Below, in pieces: positions 9,521 through 17,681 of a stretch of DNA of 64,000 nt; position 1 is the stretch's first letter; every line of letters starts with the position of its first letter. Both the position numbers and the translations under genes were made by a program. The stretch comes from Moorena producens 3L. GTDB lineage: Bacteria > Cyanobacteriota > Cyanobacteriia > Cyanobacteriales > Coleofasciculaceae. Location: contig NZ_GL890823.1 in the NCBI RefSeq assembly GCF_000211815.1, forward strand, positions 216,369 to 280,368. Reading direction: 5' to 3'. Below the pieces are notes generated by a model, which made no database searches, was not told where the DNA came from, and was given only the letters and a program-made list of their open reading frames with translations.

Positions 9521-11818
9521 CCCTGATGCCAACATTTGCTTGGGTTTGTAGTCAGACCCCAGCTTGTTGGCACAGAATCCTAAATGACGGCTTTGACCAG
9601 GTTCGATCAATCGTCCCCAATCCAGCGGGGTGACCACATAGTCTTTAGAGGATTGAGAGTTTTCCATGTTACGGGGTTGGAAATTACCATTCCAACTATT
9701 GTTAATTGCAGCTTGATTCATTTGGAATGTTAATTCCCAGTCTTCAACCTTAGTACTGCCCTCATTGATAACCTGTATACCGATGCAAAATCCTTCTTGC
9801 CAATCTGAATGCAGGTTAGGTACCACTTTTAAAGGGACACGGTTTCGAGTCTGTGACCTTGTAGAGAGATTAGGGTTAGGGAGATTAGGGCTAGGTTCGG
9901 GTGTTGGCATTGGCTCCCTTAAACCTTGGTTGGTATCCGGTGGCGGTGAAGGTAAGGGTGCCATGCCGCTGGGTTTGGCACTGGGGGATGGTAAAGGTAG
10001 TGGCTCCTTTAAACCTGGATTAGCAAGGGGTGACGGTAGGGGAAGGGGTGTAACTTGCCTTGGTGTGACAGTTGGTGATGGTGCAGGTAAAGGTGCCGGT
10101 AACGGTGCGATTACACCAGGGTTAGTACGCAGGTTAGGTGCCGGTAACGGTGCGATTACACCAGGGTTAGTACGCAGGTTAGGTGCCGGTAACGGTGCGA
10201 TTACACCAGGGTTGTTACGCAGGTTAGGTGGGGGTAGTGGTGCCACGCTCCTGGGTGTGGGATTGGATAGGGATGGAGGTAGTGGTGCAACCCTCCTGGG
10301 TGTGGGATTAGAGAGGGGTGGAGGTAGTGGTGCAACCCTCCTGGATGGTTGCCCACTTGGTGTTGGTGTAGGCATTTGCCCGATTGAGCTGGGTTGGGAA
10401 TTTGGCAATGGCGTGGGCATTGGTTTGGTTCTGCCTGGTGGGAAACTTGGTCGCCGTATGGAAATTGACGGGATAATCGGAGCAACTCCCACGTTCGGGG
10501 CGAAATTGTTGGCAATTAGCAGTCCCTGAAGCAGTTGTTGTTTAGGACCCTCCAAACTCTGCCAATCATCTTGCAGGATCCCGCCAGTATCCCCACTATT
10601 GGGATTCCAACTCCAGTAGGCAAAACTTAGATTGTTTCGATTAATGTAATCTACCAGCCGCCGCTTCCAGAGTCCCTCTTTTGAGTTAGGGTCTACCTCC
10701 TTACCACCGAATTCTCCGATCAAAATCGGCGCAATGCCTTCTCTAGCGATATAGTTCCAAGCAATTTCCCAGCGGTATTCCAAATTGTTAGGGAAACTCG
10801 GTTCTGAAAACCAAGGGTGATTGAAAACTCCAGGGCCGTATTCATGGGGGGAATAGACCAGCTTATTGGCATTAGACAAACGTACTGGATATTCCCTAAC
10901 CCCTTCCAGATTACCCCCATGCCAATGGGTTGCTAGTCGTTGACGTGGAACATTCTTTTCCACACCTTCAACAACTATCAGCCAATTGGGGTTGACCGCA
11001 AGAATGGCATTACCAGCCCTCTGTGCTGCCAGTCGCCAGTCAGTGGCTAGATCGTTTGTTCCCCAGCTGGCTCGACCATGGGGTTCATTTTTCAGGTCTG
11101 CACCAATGACATTAGGCTGATTGCGGTAACGAGTTGCCAGCATTTTCCAGGTTTCTATCCAATCAGTTTCCGTAAACCCATCCCCATACCATAATGGAGG
11201 AATACGTTGGTCATTGAGTCGGTGACAGTCCAACAAAATTAATATGCCTTGCTGCTGGGCTTCCTTGATAATGGCATCCATGACCTCCAAGGGCGATTTA
11301 CCGTAAAGCTCCCGATTGTTACCGATGTTGAAATCAATCCCACTGACCTCTGAGGCTCTTAGGGATTGGATAGAAAACGGCAGCCGAATCATGTTGTAGC
11401 CCAAGCTTTTGATCTGCGCCAACATATCCTTGTAGTCTCGTTTCCACAACCCATGAGGAGCATGCAACTCTGTCTCAATCCCAAACCAGTTCACCCCTCT
11501 GAGTAATATCGGGCGACCTAGGGAATCAAGTAGTTGTGATCCTTGGGTAGAAAGAGGTAGCTGCATGGTTCTTGCTGCATTGGCTGCATCAACAGGATGG
11601 TGAGAAGGCAAGGTTAATTCCATCAGGGATAAAAAGACTAACGCTAAGCCAAGACCAATGATTCGCCAAGGAAGTGTAAATTTGGTTCGCTGGTACTTAG
11701 GAAGCCTACTATGCCCAGGCTTGCGCCGTCGAGGCTGCCCGAAATGGCTGATGATTGTCAGCAGGATAGTTGATAGGATGCGGGCAACTCGGGATATGTG
11801 CCGGAAAAATCTAGACAT
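9515..11818 (-). CDS. GH5 cellulase with proline-rich linker and CBM2
   Basis: This is an endoglucanase-type enzyme expected to cut beta-1,4-glucan outside the cytoplasmic membrane. The 767-residue product has a basic cytoplasmic start, one membrane anchor (about 51-69), and a GH5 barrel (about 85-435). The acid/base is Glu245 (LKNEP) and the nucleophile Glu369 (LIGEFGG). A Pro-rich linker (about 450-650) follows, with tandem units such as VIAPLPAPNLRTNPG. The C-terminal CBM2-like cellulose-binding module has paired Cys and the conserved Trp (SDWQEGFCIGIQV, SWNGNF). It converges on bcsA, so a role in remodelling the cell's own cellulose is inferred. The stop codon lies inside the end of the IS605-like element, so the last residues may be insertion-derived. 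Confidence 0.92.
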   Translation of the reverse strand: MSRFFRHISRVARILSTILLTIISHFGQPRRRKPGHSRLPKYQRTKFTLPWRIIGLGLALVFLSLMELTLPSHHPVDAANAARTMQLPLSTQGSQLLDSLGRPILLRGVNWFGIETELHAPHGLWKRDYKDMLAQIKSLGYNMIRLPFSIQSLRASEVSGIDFNIGNNRELYGKSPLEVMDAIIKEAQQQGILILLDCHRLNDQRIPPLWYGDGFTETDWIETWKMLATRYRNQPNVIGADLKNEPHGRASWGTNDLATDWRLAAQRAGNAILAVNPNWLIVVEGVEKNVPRQRLATHWHGGNLEGVREYPVRLSNANKLVYSPHEYGPGVFNHPWFSEPSFPNNLEYRWEIAWNYIAREGIAPILIGEFGGKEVDPNSKEGLWKRRLVDYINRNNLSFAYWSWNPNSGDTGGILQDDWQSLEGPKQQLLQGLLIANNFAPNVGVAPIIPSISIRRPSFPPGRTKPMPTPLPNSQPSSIGQMPTPTPSGQPSRRVAPLPPPLSNPTPRRVAPLPPSLSNPTPRSVAPLPPPNLRNNPGVIAPLPAPNLRTNPGVIAPLPAPNLRTNPGVIAPLPAPLPAPSPTVTPRQVTPLPLPSPLANPGLKEPLPLPSPSAKPSGMAPLPSPPPDTNQGLREPMPTPEPSPNLPNPNLSTRSQTRNRVPLKVVPNLHSDWQEGFCIGIQVINEGSTKVEDWELTFQMNQAAINNSWNGNFQPRNMENSQSSKDYVVTPLDWGRLIEPGQSRHLGFCANKLGSDYKPKQMLASGH

Positions 11819-11858
11819 CGGTTTCTACAAGAGAAGAGGTAGAGTTAGTCACAACTAG

Positions 11859-11904
11859 AGGTGCGACCCGTGGCAAATTTAATTCGCCAAGGTCAAGCGC
11901 ACCT
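11859..11904. repeat. AGGTGCG palindromic miniature repeat, copy 1
   Basis: A 46-bp unit begins AGGTGCGACCC and ends AGCGCACCT, with inverted AGGTGCG/CGCACCT termini. It lies just upstream of the GH5 gene. Sister copies are at 12125, 15665 and 17318. Confidence 0.8.
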
Positions 11905-12124
11905 AAGAACTTGAGATTGAGCTTCCTTCACCCTGGCTAACTCGACAAACTAAATTAAGCAACTATATATAGGGCAATGGGTAGGTGACGATAGACAATC
12001 CCTTAATATCAATACCCAAAACTAGCCCTAATGTCAGTGTATCTCGTCAAAACCGAAACCAGAAAATGCCCCTGATTAAAAATCCTGTAATGCTTGATGG
12101 GTAAAGCCTAGAGTCGAAATCAGC

Positions 12125-12170
12125 AGGTGCGACCCAAGGGCGATTTACTCGCCCATTGGAAAGCGCACCT
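12125..12170. repeat. AGGTGCG palindromic miniature repeat, copy 2
   Basis: This 46-bp unit has the same termini as the copy at 11859 and a different middle (GGCGATTTACTCGCC, itself palindromic). Confidence 0.8.
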
Positions 12171-12717
12171 ATAGGAATTTCTGGTGGGGGTTACACAACC
12201 TTCACAAAGTATTTTGACAGATTCCAAAGACTAAGTCAGGGCAGGTATTAAAAAAACTCAACAACTTTTGGGGGGGCATACAGTCAAATACTTATTGAAC
12301 ATGGGTTTTAGCTCCATAACCCTTTTTAGTTTCCCCCACATCCACGTTGAAAACCGTCCCTTTTTCAGGGAGTATTGTGAGCTACATAGCCCCTGAATTG
12401 TAAAGCTTTCAGGTGATCACTAGGAACTGCAAGTTTCAATCTAGACCGGGTTTATATAGCTTTACTAGTTATTCATATAAAATTCATCAAGTTAGTGAAC
12501 CGTTTCATGAAAGTTTTATGAAACATGGGCTCACTACGGATTAACTTAAAGAAAAGCGAAAGTATTAAGGGGTGTAGCTACAAAAAACTTCTGCCGCTGA
12601 CCACTGATAAGTAGTGAGCCAAAGACTAAACTCTTGACAATTTGATCAAACTTGGCAGAGTTTGCACGGCTCAGGTTAAATGGCTTATGCGGCAACTATC
12701 CAAGGAAACTACTGATT
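12171..12717. other. non-coding spacer upstream of membrane protein gene
   Basis: AT-rich sequence without a supported ORF. It includes a short inverted pair around GTTTCATGAAAGTTTTATGAAAC (12502-12525). A promoter for the following gene probably lies in the last 150 bases, but I cannot assign its boxes. Confidence 0.4.
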
Positions 12718-13497
12718 ATGACATCTCCGATTAAACAATTTGTCCTGAAACCGATCGTATTTTCAGCTGCACTGTTTGCAGTCCTAACCATACCACTGGC
12801 TTGGTTTGGCTCTGAACCTTTGAATATCCAAGTGCAAGAGGAGCCAGTGTTTGATGGTAAACTAATGGACGTAGCTCCACCTTACTTGGGCTTAGCAGCG
12901 CTACTAAGTGTGACTCTAGGAACTGCTACGGTGGCGATCACTGGATGGCGCTCCGCTGACCGCAACCGGTCTGATATAGAGGCACAGTTATCCGGTCTTG
13001 AGGAAAATCTCAAGAAAAAGGAGGAATTGTTAGAGACACTTCAGCTCTCAGACTCTAGGTTAGATGCTTCTGGACTCAGGGAGTTTACCTCAGATAAAGA
13101 CACTTCAGTATCTTTGAACGACAACTACCAGCCAATTACCAATCTTGAGCAAGTCAGTTCTGAACCCTTGCCCAAAACCTACCATCCGATTCCCGAAACT
13201 GGGTCGGTAACTGAACCAGTAATCATTAACACTCAAGCAGTGGACCATGAACCATCCACTAAACCCCCCACTAAACCCGACTTGGACGTGCGAGCAGCTA
13301 CGGCTAGGTTTCCATCGGTTCAATCATTTCTAGCCTATGCTCCACCCAATGCTGCTCAGGAGCCACAGATTAACCCAACTTCCCTTAATCGTGATGAGTT
13401 TGACCAACTCTACACTAAAATTCAGCATCTGATGTCTCAGATGGTCACTGTAAAAAAGGCTATGGAAAGACGGTCACCCAAAACTTCACTCGAGTAG
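12718..13497 (+). CDS. hypothetical membrane protein with coiled coil
   Basis: The ORF can start at 12652, but ATG 12718 has AAGGAAA upstream and gives a normal membrane-protein start (MTSPIKQFVLK). The 259 residues contain two hydrophobic helices (about 10-28 and 57-75), then a charged coiled coil (IEAQLSGLEENLKKKEELLETL), then a Pro/Thr-rich region and a short C-terminal helix. No enzymatic motif is seen. The pattern suggests an inner-membrane protein with a long soluble tail; no function is proposed. Confidence 0.7.
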   Translation: MTSPIKQFVLKPIVFSAALFAVLTIPLAWFGSEPLNIQVQEEPVFDGKLMDVAPPYLGLAALLSVTLGTATVAITGWRSADRNRSDIEAQLSGLEENLKKKEELLETLQLSDSRLDASGLREFTSDKDTSVSLNDNYQPITNLEQVSSEPLPKTYHPIPETGSVTEPVIINTQAVDHEPSTKPPTKPDLDVRAATARFPSVQSFLAYAPPNAAQEPQINPTSLNRDEFDQLYTKIQHLMSQMVTVKKAMERRSPKTSLE

Positions 13498-13830
13498 TCG
13501 TGATCAGATAGCTACCAAAAAAACTTGGTAATGGCTAATTCCTAGATATTGATAGTTAAGTCATATCAAGGGTTAGTCATTATCTTTTCTTACTAGTCAA
13601 ACCGGAATCTTACGACGTAATGTTTTAATAAAAGCCCTAATCACCTCAGCTGGAGTGTTTCTAGTCTGTTCATAATGTTGATGTGGATTGCTTCAATAAT
13701 TCTATTGCTTCAATAATTCAAGGTCTGATTCTTAAAGAATTATCGTCACAAAGTATGCAAGCACTGTCAAGATCAATGCTGAATTGCTTGAATGCACCCT
13801 GACTATGCACTGACATCATATGCACTGACA
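13498..13830. other. non-coding spacer
   Basis: AT-rich sequence with short direct repeats (ATTGCTTCAATAATTC twice near 13690-13720; TGCACTGACATCA twice near 13807-13835). No ORF or RNA gene is recognised. Confidence 0.4.
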
Positions 13831-14202
13831 TCAATTAAGCTCAGAATGATTGGAAAGCATTGCTACAATGCGGTCGAACCTTTTCCTATTTTGCCAACCT
13901 AGCCATAGGGGGAGAACTTGGGATTCTGCTAATTCTAGTACCAAGGATTGAATTTCTTGGTCAGATGCCTGTCCATAAAGCAGTAGTACTAAGAACCCAT
14001 TGAGTTGCCGTGCCATTGTTTTAGCTTGAGGTAAGGCATCTATAGCTTCAGTCCAATGGACAGGGAACATCAAATGAAGTGGCTTATCGTCTCCCATGTG
14101 GATGAGAGTGGGTTTGAGGAGATTGCAAGTTCCATGAGGTCCCTCGTACCAAGGGCGATGATTTTCTAGGTACGCAGCTTCTGACTTTACCCAAGTATTC
14201 AT
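13831..14202 (-). CDS. small hypothetical protein (123 aa)
   Basis: The start is supported by AGAGGT just upstream (reading ...TTAGAGGTACAAAATG). The product is soluble, with no signal or membrane helix. It has a Trp/His-rich first half and a C-terminal half with an alternating hydrophobic pattern (GFLVLLLYGQ; VLPLWLGWQNRKRFDRIV). I do not recognise the family. It stands alone, and normal codon use suggests a real gene. Confidence 0.6.
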   Translation of the reverse strand: MNTWVKSEAAYLENHRPWYEGPHGTCNLLKPTLIHMGDDKPLHLMFPVHWTEAIDALPQAKTMARQLNGFLVLLLYGQASDQEIQSLVLELAESQVLPLWLGWQNRKRFDRIVAMLSNHSELN

Positions 14203-15609
14203 TTTGTACCTCTAAGTTTATTATAGCTCTTATTTTCTTTATGGTAATTGATGAAAAATGGATTCGCTAAAATTCGTTGTAGTCTACAACGAACAAATCC
14301 TCTTAGGGTTTGCTCTTGAGAATTTATCCCGTGGGATAATAACTTATTACCATTGGTATCCCAAGGTAATAGGTCTGGTGATATAAACGCTAAATTTATG
14401 TAGCTGTAGCTGTCGTAGTTGATTCTCTAAAAAGAACATGGATTGGTAGTATTTAGTCAGTTATGCAATGTTATAACGCTTAAATTTTAAAAAAATCCAT
14501 AGTTTGCAATTAGTTTTTTTAAGTTATACTTTAGTTAACGACTAATTGAATTTATGGCCAATTTATCTTGACTTATATCCCCACACCAGTGAGGCGGGAA
14601 TAACTTACGAGGAAGCGAGTTTTTTCAGTTATTGCTCTGACCAAGAGTCAAGATTTAGAGTGACAGTAACCTGGGATGAACCCGAAAAATTTCCCTTTAC
14701 CTTTATCCTTATTGTGATGGCCAGGGTGCATCTCACTGTCTTGATGCAATAGCGAGTGGTTTGAAGTTACCGTAAGACAGTTGAGCCTTATTCACATAAC
14801 TTAAACCAAATACCCATAACCTGCCGACGCTCATTGGCTCAACGTAATCAGGTTTCATCTCCGGGGGTTTCCCCCAAGACCGCGCTACCTCGCTGCATCG
14901 CTTTTACAATTAGGCAAAAATTCGCGCGAAAATTCCCACACTTCCCGCGCCCGGGCCCCACACTTCCCACACTTCCCTTCTTTTTTACAAATATGAGATG
15001 CACCCGATGGGCACAGGACAAGGGCTGATCGAAAAACTTGATCTCAAAAACCCTGGATTAGGTGGTGACTCCTATTAGTTTTTATGGTTCCTTGAGGAGG
15101 AATAGTGGTTTGGATTAACAAGTATAGCATTTTCAGGTGAAATGAAAACGCTATATACCTTGAGAGCTCCTCACTTATATATAGCGCTATAGTAATTGAG
15201 TAATTTAGTCAGTAATGCGATTGGCCGTAGGCCACGCTACGGGAACGCATATTTCCCAAGCCAGCAGTCCCTCACCAAGATCAAATTCTGAAACTCTGAC
15301 CAAAGAGGGACTTTTGCATACATGACGTTTGCCTTTTCAAAAAAGGTACCCACACGGGTACTGTCCAAAGCTGGTGGCGTTTTCCATACTCAAAATACGA
15401 GTAAACAACACACAAGAAACGCAATGACCAGACATGGCCGACTCTATCTAAGAGATGTTCCCCAAGATCCAGATTCTACGATGGTAGGTTTGGCAGGCTT
15501 TTTCCTTCCCCCTCTTATCGAGCTCAGCGAAACCTGTTGCGGCATCTGACCTTTAGTCTAGCATCAGGACAAGCAGTTTCGAGAGCACTACGGATTAAAC
15601 CGTATGTCT
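14203..15609. other. 1.4-kb intergenic region with dispersed repeats
   Basis: No convincing gene; short ORFs at 14546, 14834 and 15322 lack ribosome sites and protein-like composition. The block 14850-15005 (GGGGGTTTCCCCCAAGACCGC ... ATATGAGATGCACC) recurs in reverse at about 36925-37090. The segment 14736-14762 (TCTTGATGCAATAGCGAGTGG) recurs in reverse near 19728-19752. A hairpin GGTACCCACACGGGTAC is at 15345, and a TTCCC-based tandem run follows at 15730-15770. Confidence 0.5.
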
Positions 15610-15855
15610 TATAGCGTTTCTCACAGTTATGAGGTACAGTCTTCTTGGAAGCTGATTCCCTGTTAGGTGCGCTTTCCGCATCTAATTATTAAATTCGCCA
15701 CGGGTCGCACCTCTTGATGCAGCGCATCCCTATTCCCTATTCCCTATTCCCTATTCCCTATTCCCTCTTTTTTCTTCCCAGATCCGCTGTTCCGGTGATC
15801 TGCTGTTCCCTAAAATCCCGAAATTGTGTACCTCATAGCTATGATAATTGCTATA
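15610..15855. mobile_element. MITE with TATAGC...GAGGTACA inverted termini, copy 1
   Basis: The left end (TATAGCGTTTCTCACAGTTA, then TGAGGTACA) and the right end (TGTACCTCATAGCTATGATA, then ATTGCTATA) are imperfect inverted repeats of about 29 bases. Inside are an AGGTGCG repeat and a TATTCCC tandem run. Sister element at 32475-32625; single ends near 28152 and 35443. Confidence 0.65.
15665..15712. repeat. AGGTGCG palindromic miniature repeat, copy 3
   Basis: A 48-bp unit in reverse orientation, nested inside the 15610-15855 element. Its interior matches the copy at 17318. Confidence 0.8.
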
Positions 15856-15954
15856 TCTAAATCAAGACCAGGATTGGAGACCAACACTGGCTTCACATCC
15901 AGGCATATTTGGTATTGTCGATCTTCTTAAATTTGCTGGAGTTGCATAGAGACT

Positions 15955-16091
15955 ATAGCAATCCTAAATCATTTCTAAAATCACTGGACTTCTTAAAAAC
16001 TAGCTCCAACTCCTGTCCCTTCTGCATAGCTGCCTTCTGCCTTCTGCCTTAAAGCAGCCCATTTATTTCACGAATCAGATCGGATTGCTAT
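15955..16091. mobile_element. 137-bp MITE, first of a direct pair
   Basis: Termini ATAGCAATCC and GGATTGCTAT are inverted. The interior contains CTGCCTTCTGCCTTCTGCC. It is almost identical to 16149-16285; 57 bases separate them. No coding capacity. Confidence 0.8.
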
Positions 16092-16148
16092 ATCACTTGA
16101 TAGGGTGCTATAAAATTATACCAATTCACTAAAACCTTGCTATCTATT

Positions 16149-16285
16149 ATAGCAATCCTAAATCATTTGTAAAATCACTGGACTTCTTAAAAACTAGTTC
16201 CAACTCCGGTCCCTTCAGCATAGCTGCCTTCTGCCTTCTGCCTTAAAGCAGCCCATTTCTTTCACGAATCAGATCGGATTGCTAT
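16149..16285. mobile_element. 137-bp MITE, second of a direct pair
   Basis: Same length, orientation and termini as 15955-16091, differing at only a few positions, so duplication is recent. It ends about 110 bases before the HAD gene and may carry part of that gene's promoter. Confidence 0.8.
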
Positions 16286-16396
16286 ATTGCATAATGGTAA
16301 AGATTAAGGGGAAAATGTAAAGGTAAAATCTTTGACTTTTTTCCCTTAATCTTGAGTATAGTAATTTGTAGTATTCATAAGTATTAATTAAGTGAA

Positions 16397-17179
16397 ATGG
16401 TACCCACAATTCTGGCTCTCGACTTTGACGGTGTTCTGTGTAACGGACTATTAGAGTATTTTCAGACCGCGTGGCGTACATACTGTCAAATTTGGAAACC
16501 CGCTAGTCAAACACCACCCGAGAATTTAGCAGCTAGCTTCTACCGCTTACGACCTGTGATCGAAACCGGCTGGGAAATGCCAATATTGATTCACGCGCTG
16601 ATTCTCGGTATTTCAGAAGAGAAGATTTTGCAGGATTGGTCAGCAGTTGCCCAGTCTATCGTTAATTCCGAGACCTTAGACAGAACCGATATAGCTAAGC
16701 AGTTAGACACTATTCGGGATAAATGGATTACCACCGATTTAGATGCTTGGTTGAGTCTACACCAATTTTATCCTGGTGTGATTGAGCGGTTGGATCAAAT
16801 ACTTTCTACAAATACCACACAGCTATATATTGTTTCTACTAAAGAAGGACGCTTCATCAAGCAGCTATTGCAGCAACAAGGTATTAACTTACCACAAGAG
16901 AGGATTATTGGCAAGGAGTCCAAACGACCCAAACATCAAACCCTACGACAATTAATTGAAACTTTTCCAGGGGAAGCCGTAACACTATGGTTTGTGGAAG
17001 ATCGGCTCAAGACCCTTCAATCTGTGCAACAGCAGCCAGACCTCAAACCGGTGAAACTGTATCTAGCTGATTGGGGCTACAACACCAAAGCTGAGCAAGA
17101 ATCTGCTGGTCATGACCCGAGAATTCAGTTGTTGTCTCTTGAGCAATTTTCCCAGGATTTTTCAAATTGGCTCGATTAA
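16397..17179 (+). CDS. HAD-superfamily hydrolase
   Basis: The 260-residue protein starts with the HAD motif I in ALDFDGVLC (nucleophile Asp9, Asp11). Motif II is at IVSTKEGR (Ser/Thr), a Lys follows in GKESKRPKH, and motif III is the acidic WFVEDRL. A helical cap lies between motifs I and II (about 15-130). Phosphatase or phosphoglycolate-phosphatase-like chemistry is expected from the family, but the substrate cannot be read from sequence. It is monocistronic, flanked by MITEs upstream and tandem repeats downstream. Confidence 0.85.
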   Translation: MVPTILALDFDGVLCNGLLEYFQTAWRTYCQIWKPASQTPPENLAASFYRLRPVIETGWEMPILIHALILGISEEKILQDWSAVAQSIVNSETLDRTDIAKQLDTIRDKWITTDLDAWLSLHQFYPGVIERLDQILSTNTTQLYIVSTKEGRFIKQLLQQQGINLPQERIIGKESKRPKHQTLRQLIETFPGEAVTLWFVEDRLKTLQSVQQQPDLKPVKLYLADWGYNTKAEQESAGHDPRIQLLSLEQFSQDFSNWLD

Positions 17180-17196
17180 CTATTAGGTATTAGGTA

Positions 17197-17257
17197 AGCT
17201 ATCAGCTATCAGCTATCAGCTATCAGCTATCAGCTATCAGCTATCAGCTATCAGCTA
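17197..17257. repeat. tandem heptamer (AGCTATC)n
   Basis: Almost nine perfect copies of a seven-base unit directly follow the HAD gene. The words are the same as in the GCTATCAG palindromes elsewhere. Confidence 0.9.
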
Positions 17258-17317
17258 ATGCGCTACAGATGGTGCTACTGTTCGCGCAGCACCTCAAGTA
17301 GCGCAATCGGTGCTTTT

Positions 17318-17365
17318 AGGTGCGACCCGTGGGGCATTTAATAATTAGATGCGGAAAGCGCACCT
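17318..17365. repeat. AGGTGCG palindromic miniature repeat, copy 4
   Basis: A 48-bp unit whose interior matches copy 3 in the opposite orientation. The surrounding spacer to 17681 holds further palindromic repeats (GTTCGCGTAGCGTGAGC at about 17499) and no gene. Confidence 0.8.
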
Positions 17366-17681
17366 TTGAATAAAAGAGGTAAGCATTCTTTTAATGTGAG
17401 TTAAGTCTTTTAAATAAAAGACTTAAGCATTCATTTAATTTGAGTTATGTTACAGCGCTTGTGGCCTGTGCCACAAAGCTGACGCCTGACAGCTAGCTGT
17501 TCGCGTAGCGTGAGCTAAAAGCTCACGGCTGAATGCTTACGGTATTAGTCCTTCTGGAAGCGAAATTTAGGTTTTGGCAGCATTTCAGAGAACTCTATAA
17601 CTATCACCTCTGAGATTGTCTTCTCAACCAGGGGTGAAAGGGATTTTGAATAAAACGCTTTTCGGTTAGGGTTTCTATGGG

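Noticed and set aside
9765..10529. 254-codon plus-strand ORF rich in Gly
   Set aside because: It mirrors the proline-rich repeats of the GH5 gene on the other strand; composition and repeats follow from the real frame.
14546..14752. 68-codon ORF after an AT-rich leader
   Set aside because: TTG start without ribosome site, no family resemblance, and the end lies in a dispersed repeat.
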